Assembly: GCA_034008185.1 (NCBI GenBank)
Contig: CM067089.1
Location: 23,160,213-23,224,212, forward strand
Direction of reading: 5' to 3'
Length of the DNA stretch: 64,000 nt
Source: Gorsachius magnificus
Taxonomy: Eukaryota; Chordata; Aves; Pelecaniformes; Ardeidae
In this document: piece after piece, positions 1-53,814 of the stretch
Position numbering within the stretch: the first letter of the stretch is position 1
Layout of the letters: every line of letters begins with the position of its first letter
The notes under the pieces: model-generated
Databases searched by the model: none
What the model was told of the DNA's origin: nothing
Seen by the model: the letters and a program-made list of their open reading frames with translations, nothing else
Program-made: the position numbers and the translations under genes

Positions 1-699
1 ACCATACCGACTATGCAGCTCACTAGTATGGGGGTGCTTGGGTTAAAAAAAATAACAAACCCAAACTTACCATTTTTTAACTTGATCTTCTGCACTCAAC
101 CTTTGAGAAGAGTTTCCAGTTAGAATGCATCTGCAATAAAGTAAAATCAAACATTAGAATTCCATCAGCAATAGTGTGTTTATTATTTTTAGCGTGCTTA
201 TTATTTTTTTCTTCTAAATCTCATCCTGTTCAGCAGCTTGTCCTTCCTTTAGCAAGAATACACCCCAGAAAGACTACAGCAGGTACCTGTACTGACTGTC
301 AAAACAGCAAGTCCTCCCCCTCTGCCCCAAGAGCAGCCCCAGAACAGATTATGGTCTTGGATGTTCTGTTCAAACCAACACACAAAACATCGCTATGCTT
401 AACAGCCTTTCTAGGATCAACTAAGACTGCTCTTACAGGCTTGTGCAAACCAACACTGGATGTCCAGTTCAGCAGACAGAAAATCTCTGGGTATTTTATT
501 TATGAGAGAGAACTCAAAAGCAAAAAAAGCAGCAGCAATAACAGTTAAATAAAATAGCATTTACATTAAATCAGTTCTCTGCAAGTTAAATCTGACCTTT
601 TAGGCTGTTTTTTTCAATAGCTTCAATTTTGAAGAGTATTTCTAAACAATTTCCAAGGTCAGATTAGACCTACGTATGCCAAATAAAACCAATACACAA
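1..699. other. Intergenic sequence downstream of PPP3CB
   Basis: AT-rich sequence with no exon, repeat or RNA gene that I recognise. A plus-strand open frame at 174-548 has no family features. Confidence 0.5.
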
Positions 700-2235
700 T
701 GATAGGAGCCGCAGCCCATGCACAAAATTTATTGTGTGCTACTGTTTATAAAATACTTGAATAGCTCAGAACATGCATAAAATTTCCAACTTAGGGGTAT
801 GTACAGATTGTACTTTATGGCAAACAAAAAAAAAGAAAGGGGGAGATGAACTCTAGTGACATAAGTTTCAAGTTGTGTTCCAGGGGATGAGAAGGACATG
901 TAGCAAATGTCAAAATATATAACAAAGTACAGTGGCAATCAGTACAGTCCATTATTTGTGAACAAATTAGCACAGGGCTTCAATTTTTATTTTAACCAAG
1001 CAGTCCTGTAGATACCAAAATACATGCAGTCTCAAGTTTACACTTTCACTAATGCCTTAGCAGTTGAACAGAGCAATTGCTTACGCGCTGCTTTGCCTAA
1101 ACAAAAAGTATGTCCGATACAGTTTCTGTTTCCTTTACAGATTTAAAAATAATAAAAAGCTTGCAGCTATTCAGCCCAGTGATTATTAGCTATTTATGCA
1201 ACCGTAATACTCACAATAAACTAAAAGTACCCATAACATCTAGGTAACCTATAGATGTACATCATAGGTCTATATATTAAATATTTGCAAAATGAAAACA
1301 TGCATACACAAAATACAATGCCAGGCTTTACAGACTTGATATGAATCAAAATTTACTTAAACAATGTACAAAGTTCAATTAAAAGTACCTTAAAATTAAC
1401 ACTTCCATATTTTTCTTACTTTTAAAATTAGTATATATAATAATCTTTTTAAAATTCAAGGTGGGGAAGAGTCTTGAAAAAGCTGGGCAAAAAAGTTTCT
1501 AAATTAAATATTTTTTTTTAAATCTGTGTTCAAGTAATAAACATTCCTACATAGAAATCTTCCGATAAGCTGTAACTAAAAAATACAGTGAATACAATAT
1601 AGAATTAGCAACATCTAAGGAATAAACCTGAGGTCAGCATTTTACAGAATGACCAACTGAGATTTTTTTTTTTTTTTGGCATTTTTTCTGTCTATTTAAA
1701 ATACAGTTTTTGCAGCCTCAGATAATTTTAAGACCATTCTAATCTATCGTTTTAAAGACATTTCATGAAACCGATGTCCATTAATAAATAGTTAGCTCTT
1801 AGGGTTGTATTTGAAAGTCTGATTTAAAAAAAACCCAAAACAAACAAACTACCTCTACTGAAAGAAAAATCCCATTTGTAAACTTAAAAGTGTTGACAAC
1901 GATAAGCATAAGATGCTAGTCTAGAGGTGCTTTAGCGATAACAGCCCGATTCTTCTCCCAGATCTCTTCTGAAACTGCAGCAGCCAGCGAGGGACTTTGT
2001 GTAAGCAGGTGAGGCACGATCCCGGGGGGCCAGGCCACCACGTGAAGAGAGGGGCTGTTGTCTCAAAAGCATGACGGTCTGTCTGCAGCGGGATCACGTC
2101 GGACGGTTTTCCGCCTCCTGGTAAGTAGTCACTTCAAGCGATCCCCCCGGCTATTTCATCTGTTGTCACATCAAAAAGCAGTGATCTAGGAATTCTCAGG
2201 CAAGACATGAGTGAGTAAACCAGAAGCTGACGTGG
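700..2235 (-). other. PPP3CB: PPP3CB 3' untranslated region
   Basis: About 1.5 kb of AT-rich sequence from the TGA to the best poly(A) site. There is a 15-T run on the plus strand at 1663-1677 and several ATTTA-type motifs. An alternative AATAAA lies at 991-986. The 3' end is inferred from signals only. Confidence 0.6.
728..733 (-). terminator. PPP3CB: PPP3CB poly(A) signal AATAAA
   Basis: Minus-strand AATAAA at 733-728 is followed by a likely cleavage site near 700 (CTATCA) and a GU-rich element (TTGTGTATTGGTTTTA). Further AATAAA copies at 991-986 and near 500 and 180 could give shorter or longer forms. Confidence 0.55.
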
Positions 2236-43091
<40,856 letters not shown>

Positions 43092-43185
43092 GGCGGCAGG
43101 CGCGGCTCCCAGCTCCTCGCGCAGCGAAGGGACAGTCCGCCTCGGGCCCGGCATGCACCGCGCCGCCGCCCCACGAGGGGACTAC

Positions 43186-43254
43186 GGGAGCGTGGCGAAA
43201 CTCCTGGCTCCGCCGCGCCGCCAGCGCGGCCGTTAGGGAGCGTGGCGAAACTCC
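43186..43254. repeat. 19-bp direct repeat, 50-bp spacing, in the PPP3CB promoter
   Basis: GGGAGCGTGGCGAAACTCC occurs at 43186-43204 and again, exactly, at 43236-43254. It lies about 100-160 bp upstream of the candidate start codon, so it may be a duplicated factor-binding site. Confidence 0.9.
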
Positions 43255-43658
43255 GCTCTACCCGGGGCGGCGCCTCCGCCGCGGGGCGCGGGCAGGGGCG
43301 GAGGCTGCGGCCCTCCCCCCCGCGGCCGGGAGGGCGCCCGGCCGCGGCCCCGCAGCGGGCCAGGACCGGCTGCCACCATGGAGAGCTCCGCGGGGCCGCC
43401 CGCCTCCTCGGCGGCAGCACGGCGCGGGGAGCCATTTTGTCGGGCGGCGAAGGCGGAGGGCTCGGAGGGGCCCCTCAGAGCGAGGGGCTGCGTTTGTTCC
43501 CGCCCTGGGCGCCTCTCCCCAAAACACTGGTGGAAGGGGCGCCACAGCCTCACCCCTCGGGCAGCCTTAGGTGCAGGGCCAGCCTGGGAGAGGAGGCAGA
43601 GGAGGAGGAGAAAGAAGTTCCCCCCAAGGAAACCTGGGCATGGCTTACCCTCAGCTCC

Positions 43659-43858
43659 TGCCAAAAGTTCTCTGCTCCCCCCTTGGAGCTGAAGAACTGG
43701 ACCAAGGAGGCAGCCAGGAGCACGGACAGCCCTGGGTATGGCAGCACGAGCAGCCTACTGCCAAAAGTTCTCTGCTCCCCCCTTGGAGCTGAAGAACTGG
43801 ACCAAGGAGGCAGCCAGGAGCACGGACAGCCCTGGGTATGGCAGCACTAGCGGCCTCC
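43659..43858. repeat. Two-copy 100-bp tandem duplication upstream of PPP3CB
   Basis: Two adjacent 100-bp units (43659-43758 and 43759-43858) are the same except for a few bases at their ends (GCACGAGCAGCCTA against GCACTAGCGGCCTC). A third copy begins CTGCCAA and then diverges. The near-identity suggests a recent event, or an expandable minisatellite. It lies 570-770 bp upstream of the candidate PPP3CB start codon. Confidence 0.95.
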
Positions 43859-46800
43859 TGCCAACCATGGACACCCCTCAAAGCTGCGCCCCAGCACTGG
43901 CCTGGCTCTTGCAAAGGCCCTTCCATTGTATACAAACCATGCAAATTTTGTGTAGAGCAATAGGTCCAACCATACGCAGGACCTAAGACAGAGCTTTGCC
44001 GTGGGAGAGAGGTCAGTACAACTTTATGACTATTCCCGATTAACTGTACTGATGAAAAAAGCTAAGTAGTTCCTGCACTCCTTGTACCAGTGGTTAATTT
44101 CATCCTCTCCCCAATGTAGTGTATCCTCAGTTGGGCCAAATCTTAGTTGAGATTAAAAAATAGTTGAGAGTAGTTTGGTTTAAAAAACAAAAAACCAAAC
44201 AAAAAGCACTCAGCCCAAAAATCTCTGAATCTGGTGTCACTTGAATATCTGCCAACAAACCCAGTCAGATCTAGCAAACATCTAAAACATACACACATAG
44301 CCACCAGATTTAATCAAATGCCATAGTATCTAAAGAGTTGCTGCTTTGCATTTCAGCTAATAATGCAGCTTTTATGCATTATTTGTCCTGAGCTGTGCAA
44401 ACTATTTCACAAAATAAATCACAAATTTAAGAAAACAAAGCCATCAGAGGTAATAGTTTCCAGCAAGGTCTTGGTTCTTGCCTCATTGAGGTCCAAGGGA
44501 AAAGGATGACATGGGAGGCAAGTACCTGCCATCCTGAGCATGAAAAGCTGTTTGGCTCAAGCAAAAATACATTAAAATTGATGGGTTGCGCAAGAGCTTG
44601 GTTTGACCTTGCTTTCTTATTACATGACCAAGACAGTCCAAGCAAGAAACTTTGAATATAACTGTAAAGACATTCAAGGAAGCAACTGAAAATTTTGAGG
44701 GAATCAGAATTATAAACCCCCTTGGGTTATTCATTAATGACACTTATAAGACTCCAAAGTTTTGGAAAACCAGAATTCTATTAATTCCACGTCCACAAGT
44801 AAAATGCATGCGTGCACACAACAAGAGAGCTGGGATACATTAGAGTATCATGCAAGGAATCCTGAATATCTATTTTTGATTTCAATGCTAAGATTTCCAG
44901 TAGCAGGAATTACTACTTTATACACATCCTGCAAATGTCTGTCATTGTACAACCAATTTAAAGGGCCTGGGTTTTAAATAGAATAAAAGCTCATGTGCTT
45001 CAAGAGCATGCACGTGTATCCATTCAGAATATGCAGTGAGAGCATGGAATAGGAAGAGCAGTAAGTAAATGTTGCTCCTATTGACTTTGCATTAGCTTAA
45101 AGTAGATCTGCTGGAACAAGGAGCAGGGGGAATGAATTCAGTCTCTTATTTAGAATCAAGGGAAGCTCAGTAACAAATGCAGTTTGAATGTTTGACAGCG
45201 TGAAACAGCAGAGAAATTCTCGTATTATAAAGAAATTCATTTGCCGTACATTTCCAAACACACGGGGAGATTGAGACCTTGCTGAGTGTTGTCAGGAATT
45301 GCCTCTTCACCTCACCTGAAGTGCAGTTGTGAGAGAAATGCCTCTTACTTCTTTCAATTGCTCACTTCTCTCATGAGCTCACAGCCAACATGTGTCTCGT
45401 CTCCCGGGACGTGAAGTAAACGGGACTGACGCAGTCAGAACTCGAGTTGAGGAAAAAGCATAGCATAATTTTGTTTTGTTACAGTGCTGTGCCAGAAGGA
45501 GACATTATCGGCTTCCAGGCAGCAAACCTAGCGCCCTGCTGAAACACTCCCAGTCATATCAGGCATCACCTGAACAAAAGGCTTATACAGATGAAATCTT
45601 GCTGGTTTCTCCCCCCTCATATATATATATCAGGTTGATGCGATGAATGGTGTTATGTCTCCCTAAAAACCACACCTCCTTAAAACATTAAAAATAATAA
45701 TTTGAATGACTGGGGGTTTTGGGTAACGACAGCTTGAAGGAGAAGTTAGCTAGCACAGTTACCTTGACATTTTATTGTTGTCATTTTTCTAACATTCCAT
45801 CTTGCCTCATTAAAATACAGAGCATGTGCCTTAGTCATTAGGTCAATACTAAAACATATATTAAAGAGAGAGAGAACTACACAACTCTACCTAAGCCCTT
45901 TAGCTTGTCACTGAAGCTTGTTCATGTAGTAGTGTTCCTAAATCTGCCAGAGATTCTGGAAGGGGCATTCACATTGCCCCAACTTACCTCCTGGTGAAAG
46001 CAAAGCCGATTGATTCGGCACATCTTGTGTTCAAGGAATAAATTTTTACTGGTACCACAAGTAGCATTGTGATTGTAGGAACTTAGGAACACAATTACAA
46101 ACAGAAACGTGGCCTTGCAGGTAGAAGTCAGTGTGCCTTTATAATCCTGACAGTTTCCCACAGATCTCCCACAAATGCCAGACAAACAAAAGTATTTCTG
46201 AAAAGCAGAGTCACGTTTTACTTCCTGTTTAGCTTTGCCACCAAGTGGTGATTCAACTCCACACATTTCAATACCCAATTAAAAAAAACCCAAAAAAACC
46301 ACTAAACCAAAACCCAATTCCTATTCTGACTGGATATTCCAAGCCATCAGCTAGCACTGGACTGCTTTCTGACCAACAGCTTTCGTAACGGAGAAACAAT
46401 TCAGCAAGAGAAGCACATGGAATAATCAAGCCAATCCATCTCACTCCGTACCACAGGGAACGGAGCCATTTGGGATGCAGATGACCCGTCTTCCTCCTGC
46501 TCCATCTCAAAGCAGTACCTGCTGAAGCTGCATGCAGAACATGTTTAAACAAAGAGGCATTATGTTAAAACCTGGACTGTTCTGACACGTCCCCTGACTG
46601 ATTACTGCAAGGCACAGTAGCAACTGTATTTTAGTAAATCATCGCCTCAGACAACAAGTGCCATTCACTGAAGTTCAGACAGAAGTTAGATGTAAAAATG
46701 ACTACGTGAAATTCTGTAACCGCCTCACATCAGATGAACCAGCAGTCCCTTCTGACTATAGCAGCGACATAGCTTTAAAACTGGCACAATGCAATGTCCC

Positions 46801-47689
46801 AGAATCATCTAATTACCCAACAAGGACTTTTTTGAAAACTCTAAGAAGGAAATTGAATCACAGAAGAGAGAGATATATTCCAGATCCCAAGAGAAAGATG
46901 CATAGAGCAAATCTTGCAGAGATAAACCAGGTCTGAGAGGGGAAGACGTGCTATAAGCAGGAGAGTAAGATGAGGAAGACAAAACTTTTAAGAGGTTGTT
47001 CCACTTCATTGACTCTCACTAGTGATGGCTTGAAATTGTCCTTTCTGAATAGCCAGAAATGGTATTGCGGTCGGTATAAACTGTGAGACTGCCTCAGAAC
47101 AAGCCACGTTTTATTTTAAAAACATTTTGACGTATTGTTGTACTGAGTTTCAGTATGAATACTCAAAAGCTTTAAGAGGACACAAGATTTTCCTGCCGTC
47201 CCCAAGCCAGGTTTTTTATGGCAAACCTTATTATCCATAACATGAGGGCATCATTCAGAAAGGTTAAAAGCATACTCTTAAGCCATTTTCTCCAGCATCA
47301 TGAAATCATTATCGCTGCAATACTCTAGCTGCCAGTGTCATCCAGTACTAAGAAGCTCCACTGACTTAAAAAGAAAAAAAAACACCAACAAAAACACAAA
47401 CCCAAACAAATCATCAGATAGTTGCTGGTATCAATTACAAGCTCCCTGACTACTGCTGTTGCATCCTGTTACGTTCCCTTCCTGCACACATTTCCTTCAT
47501 TCCCCGATGACCTCTGTGAACACTGCACTGTGGAACTGCAGACTACATTTCAAAAGCCAGTCTAGGCCACAGTCATTCCTTGCATCGTATCACAACTGTA
47601 AAAAATAGGCTAAGGCAAACCAGCCTGTACCACTTAGCCTGACTCTAGGTGATTTTTTCTGTACCAAAACCTATCAATCAGCCACATTT

Positions 47690-48090
47690 CTAATTTAAAT
47701 CTCACACCTCTGGAGTCATAGCACCTCAAAATCTTCCTTAGGTTCCTCAAAACACCGCTCACTTGCTCTGCTTAAAACATTCCTTCCCCCGCCCTTATTA
47801 TCTAGTTCAAACTTTTCCTTCCTTAGCCTTAAGCGATTGCTCTTTCTCCTACCATCTGAGACCAAGCAATTCCCTCTCTTCATTTATCTTACTACCTTGA
47901 TGGTATTAATAGACTATGATCCAGTCACCTCTAATCACTCTAAAAATTGAGTTCATGCTGCTTTTTGCTGCCCTCCTTTGTGTTCTCTCTCGCTTTCTTA
48001 GAGCCTTCAAAAGCAAGAGACTTCACTGACAAAGTATTCAAGGTAAGCAGGTCTTTACATAGGACCTTGTTAAAAGCCAGTCTTGTTGCT
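47690..48090 (-). mobile_element. Probable CR1-type LINE relic, 3' end
   Basis: The plus strand reads like the complement of a CR1 3' region. CTCAAAACACCGCTCAC is followed by ACATTCCTTCC (near 47747), then TTAATAGACTATGATCCAGTCACC (near 47906, in two blocks) and GCTGCCCTCC (near 47967). An out-of-step TAGGACCTTGTTAAAAGCC near 48060 suggests an internal deletion. The match is weaker than in the intron 1 copies. Confidence 0.4.
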
Positions 48091-49276
48091 CTGTAACAGG
48101 AGCTATGATGAAAACCAGCATGGGGTTGGTTTTTTTTTAAGCTTTGATGAAACATGTTGATCCATGAACATGATGTCCTACAGATCAGAGAAATCTCACC
48201 AAGCAATTTTAAAGGAATCTGAATGGCGGGAACAAACCCACAAAAGGCAGAGATATGACAACTCAGTTGCTGAAACGTACATGCACTCCTTCCTCACAAA
48301 AACCCCTGGCCATCATTACCAGATGGCAGAAGTGCAGCTATGCCTTCAACTGACCTCTCTGCATCCTTTCCCCAAGCTGCTGAGACCAAACACCATTAAG
48401 TATTAGTAAGAATTAACTGTTCCATTGGGACTGGATAGCTAAAGGAAAAGTTTAACAAAAAATGACTCTCATAACTGGGCAAAGCTGAGGTCATGACTAA
48501 TAGTTAAATGAATGCAGAAAAGGATACCCCCAAATAATCCCACATTAGTATTTAAAAGCTTTTCTACTACATATTTTGTCCCAGTAACTCTATATGCAAC
48601 TAGAAAATTCTACGACCACTGAAGAGGTGTGGACTTCTGCCCCCCCCCCCCATAAACTATGAGAAGATGTTATAAATTTATTTTCTGGTCTGTACCATCT
48701 CAGCTCTTCATATGAATTACATCATTGTCTTCAAATCAGTAGTTTATTGTGGAACATCAGTTGGGACTCCTACACACATACCTTCCTCTCCCTCTTCAGA
48801 TGAGTACGGTGTCATAAACCCCTGTTATACTTGCTATATTAAATACCTTCTCTTAAGCCTCTAATGGTAGTAAACCAAAGACAGCCTACAGCGCCAAAAT
48901 GGTTTTTTAATGTCACCTGAGGTTTTTTCATCTATCTGGAGAAACTAACTGAACTACCAAAGCAAATGGGAAATGTATTTATGCATTATTTCATCCAGTT
49001 AGGAACAATCAATACACGAACAATCAGTTATTTCTTCTTAAATATACATGCCTGATTTCAAAAACTTGTAGCTGACTTAATGGTATCTGTTAACTTCCAT
49101 TTGACTGACACATTTTATATCTTAAAGTCAGTCTGAACCTTTACAAAAAGCTAAAGTTTCGTATGCTATATTGGAACTACAGCAATTTGAAAGCAAATTA
49201 TTTTCAAGCAAACAGAACCCAGAGATTTTTCAAATAGCATATAAGGTATGATGGTAGGTTATACAATTTTATTTTT

Positions 49277-49299
49277 TATATATATATATATATATATAT
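49277..49299. repeat. (TA)n microsatellite
   Basis: About 11 TA units in the intergenic region. Confidence 0.95.
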
Positions 49300-49542
49300 G
49301 ATACATATCTCTCAACCAACACCTTGTCAGACAAGGGAAGTAGAAATATGCATTCATTAGTTAAATTAGCCTTATGTGCAGCATTCCAGCCAAGTAATTC
49401 AAGGTTAGTAAGTCAAGATTTGTAAATCAAAGCAAGTTATTTGTGCTCTGCTACTGTTTACTCTTCACATAGATACTGCACGTTAACATGGCTCATACTT
49501 TAATGTGCTTTAAGTGACTTAAGACAATCTTGAATAGTTTGA

Positions 49543-49563
49543 TTTTTTTTTTTTTTTTTTTTT
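49543..49563. repeat. Poly(T) run
   Basis: 21 consecutive T. No retrogene or SINE body adjoins it that I can recognise. Confidence 0.9.
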
Positions 49564-52500
49564 GGTAATTATCAGGAGTTCTATGCTTGGAACTGCCTCA
49601 ATTGACAGTCACATATCAATTAACTACTAGAAATTTTGAGTAAAAAAAACCTGGAATGATAGATAACCCTAGACTGCCATCAAAATCACTTTGCCCAAGT
49701 AGTAAAAAAGTTAAGCTAAAATTTAACAATATAAAATGATTCTTAGATTTATTACTAAAGTGCAGCTCACTTTAGTACTCACTTTTCTCATGTATTCATA
49801 TTTAAAATGACTTTGATTAGTGATATATATTCACACACAAAGCTTCTCAAGCCTGTGATTCACTGGTGAATCATCTGGGACTGGGCCATTCCAAACTCAA
49901 GGTAACCGTCCTTCAATAAACCTAACATAAGTTAGTTTACAAAGAGACACTTGATCTTACTTTGAGTGTATTCAGTGCCTACTCACTCAATAATGAATAT
50001 TAAAACAATTCTATTGATGCCAATAAGGAAGTTTAGGTTTCTTCAGCTGAACTCGTCCATTTGCATCTCCTTCCATAAATACACCAGCAAACATATTCCA
50101 TGTTCTGAAGACTGTATAGCTGGTCTTAGTTGGTATTTTTCCATTTATCAAACAGCAATCTTAAAAAGATTTCCAAGTTATATTTTTTTTGGTTTTAAAG
50201 GGTAAAAAAAAAAATCCTTCAATGAACTAGAAGAATGATGCAGATAGAAAATAATTTCAGCAGTAGTGCAAGAGGATTAAAGAAAAATAATCTAACATGC
50301 TTTTTCTAAAACATTTTCTGAAGCTTTAGAGGTAACTCCATCAGTGACAGTTAGCAATGGTGGAAGAACTAGCATAAAAGGAGCATCACAGCTATCTAAC
50401 TAAGCTTGAAAAGGTTCTGGACTATGCAGTGATAAAATGCTAGAGGGAGCAAGCACAGATGGATGCAAATCTCATACTTGTGCTTCTTGCCACCCACAGT
50501 GCTAAACAGGAGACAGCACAGTGGTAGGAGACTCCAGAACGTATCTAACCTAAGTGAGGTGTTTGTAAAACCCAAGTATGCTTTTATCTTTGCCCCAGCT
50601 GGCATAAACACTAACTTAACCTACACTGTTTGCCCAATGTCTATCTATTTATACATATAGCAGTGGTATGTAAATGTTTCTGCAGAGTTTCATTTACTGT
50701 GGCATGAACATTGTTAAAGAATCCTGTAAGAACATTGCCTTTTCTCTACACCAGTCAATCTTCCCCTCTCAAAAGCTCCAGCAGCAGACTGGTGCTGAGG
50801 ACCCTTCCTGCACAGGAATCTATCCATTAAAAAAAGAAAGAAAATTCAGACAGACCAATTACTGCGTGTTCTTTGAGTGAAAAGGTGTAATGCACACATT
50901 TTCTTTCGTCTTCTTCACCTATCTGTCTGTTCCTTCCCATTCCAAACCACCCTCTCACTCTTCTCTTTTTTGCTTTCCTTCTTCTCTTCTCCCCATTCCC
51001 CTACCCTGGACCTCTCCCCAAATGACATTAGATGCAAAACCTGCATGACTGCCAGTTATCTGGAATCCTGCCTACACCTCATACGTCCTCCCCCAACCAT
51101 CACTGGTAAGCCAATTTCAGCGATGTTAGCAATCATGGAAAGTATCGGTGAGACAGTTCCCTCTTCCCAAACTCCCCGCATTTAACACGGGTGCAGCAGC
51201 CTTTGTTTAGGAAGGACCAGGCACTTACCTTGCCCTTTTGTAGCTCACTTCTCTAAAGCAGAGTGCATTTTGGTTGACTGTGCTGTACACTCCGGCACAT
51301 GCTCCATTTGAACAGATCTGCTGCTCAGCAGGTCTGAGTACCATTTCCATAAACAGTGTGAACAAACTCTGTTGCCTTCAAGAGAAGGAACTGTGCTAGG
51401 TAGGTCCTTTTCCACATACAGAAGGATTATATTTACACAAATTTGCTACTACTAGAACACCACGTTACTCTCTATTATTGCTCTTTTTTACCCCCTACAC
51501 AGCTGGATCCAAATGCGTGTTAGAAACACAATGAGATATCATACAAATACAGGGAATAAGAATTTTGGTTTTAGGAGAACTGAAATGAAATTATTTTAAA
51601 ACGTAAAATTGAGTGAGGGTTTCATTTCACTTAATTCCATCCATCAACCTACTCTGCAGCTAGTGACAGAGATTTCACAAAGAAAGCCCTGGTTATGTTG
51701 CATCAAAGCTTACAAACTCTATGAACTCTAAGAAGAAAGACTCTTCCAAAATAGCTCCTGAATCCCTTGTGGAAGATCCCTCCTCACCCTTCTTATGGGC
51801 AACAGTGAATGTTAATGAGCTATTAAACTAAGACAGAATTGATTTTTCTAGGATCTAGATAGCCAATAAATAGTGTTGAAGAGAATTACAAGTTAGCAGT
51901 GAGTCAAGTGAATTACAAAGTAAATATTAACTTACTAACCTCAAAGACTTGCAGGCATAAGCTACAGATGAAGCAAAGGTATTTTTCCAGCTTCACATTT
52001 TCATCCTTGTTAAATATATTGCTGAATCTACTTCAGTTTGTTTCTATTCTGATATACTAATATACTGGTTGATACAGGTATTTCAGAGGTTATGTCCCAA
52101 CTCTTCCTTTTAAGGCCTCTGGTTGAGTTAATTTCATAGAAAGTAATTAATACACACAGGACCATTTACAAATTGGTTTTGAAACCAGGTAGATAGAACC
52201 ATGATGACAGAATAAACCCAACATTTTCCTTTATAAAGAAAAACTGGATACCACCGATGATTAAGTAAGTTGCATCAACTCAGGATTATTCTGCAGAGCT
52301 TTATGGAAGTGTACTTCCCTCTTCCTGGTAGCTAGGATTAAAATAAATTTAAAAAAATGAAATCTAACCATGCACATTTTCTTCATTTGAAAACATTTCA
52401 TACTACATTACTGATTCTTGAAGAGGTGACTTTGTACTTCATTTTGACAGAGTATTTTTTTAGATAATTGAGTTCAAGACTACTTAAGACTCAGTCTGCA

Positions 52501-53814
52501 ACCTGAATTTTTTGAGCTGTAGTCAAGCAAAGTGTCAAGTACTTATCCATGTCCTCATTTGCATCCTGGGGCTACTGTAACTTTCTCCAATTGCTGAAGG
52601 TAACAAAAAGCTGAAAACAAACAGGAGCTGCTTCTGCCCAGATTCCCTCTACTCCAATAGTCTTGTTCTACCAGCGAGAGAGGGGAATGTTTCTGGCCAA
52701 ATACCCACCTCTGCATTGCAGTCACTTCCTAAAATTACCATTTCTACAGCTAGAAACTTAGCAGTTGGCTATGGCATGTCCATGTCCAGCCAGAGACACT
52801 AACAATTCCACAGCTGTTGGAAAACCTTAATCAAAGAGTTGTTTCAGTAAAATAATACTCCATTGTTTTATATTTAGAAAATTAGTAAAAAGTTAGTACT
52901 GTTGAAAGTTTCATGTTACTAAAATGGCAAAACCATTATGTGAAAAAAAAGTCGGGAGGGCTTTTTTGGAATGGAGGGGTAGAAGACGAGAGTACTTTGT
53001 TCTGGCAACCACAGCTAGTGAGGGCAGTTAAGTACAAAGAAGTGAGCAACATAATCCCAAATGTAAAACACAATTTAGCAAGACGTAGTTACATGAGATT
53101 GTAACAGTAACAAACATAATAGCAACTATTAAAAAGCAGGAAACTGAGAAAGGACATATATTAAAATGAATTAGACTCAATTTAGACTAAACAGCACAAA
53201 CTGATGAAATTCCATAAAGCACTGAGGTGCAACACATGAAATTAAAATGAAGATGCTCACCTAGAGCAGCAGGGAGAGCAGGTTGCCAAGGAGTATTGTG
53301 CACTAGAGGGCAGGATAGACTTTCCACTGGCTGGCTGGGCCAGAACCACGAAGCTCCAGTCCCACGCTCAACATCAGCACGTAACCATGCCCTCTGAGGT
53401 TTTAAACAACTCTTAACCACCACACCTGAAAGCACTTGCAAAAGCACTAGTGCAACTCTCATTAAAGTGACACTTTTTTGGATAAGAGTCCTGTCTGCAT
53501 ACACTACCACCTTGCACAGATTCTGTAGTTTTTCCCTCCAACAAAGAAGTCTCAAAATACTTTTCAAAGGACACTGTTAATTACTGTCCATTACGAGGGG
53601 AAAGTTAAGCACAGAGTAGTGATAAAACACAAATCCAGGGACAAAATTAGACATTTCCTCTAATCTAACCACATATTTATCACATAAACTTTGTTAATTA
53701 ACTAGAAAAAACAATTTACTCATGTTTGTTAGTACATAAGAAAATAAATCAGCAGTTTCAGGCCAACCGATGAGTAAAGCCAAATAGCAAAGAAAGCTCA
53801 TACACAGACAGGTA

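Larger units (their letters stand above)
43859..53805. other. Intergenic region between USP54 and PPP3CB
   Basis: About 10 kb with no recognisable exon. It contains a probable CR1 relic (47690-48090), a 12-C run (48640-48651), a (TA)n microsatellite (49277-49299), a 21-T run (49543-49563) and short AT repeats near 45620. Short open frames, such as 46658-46936 on the plus strand, have no family features. Confidence 0.7.

Noticed and set aside
46658..46936. 92-codon plus-strand open frame in the intergenic region
   Set aside because: Unremarkable composition, no homology recognised, no promoter or poly(A) context.
49543..49563. Poly(T) run considered as the tail of a minus-strand retrogene or SINE
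   Set aside because: The flanks show no SINE body, spliced-gene sequence or target duplication that I can recognise.
53187..53567. 126-codon minus-strand open frame downstream of USP54
   Set aside because: No family features or splice context, and it lies beyond the likely USP54 poly(A) site.
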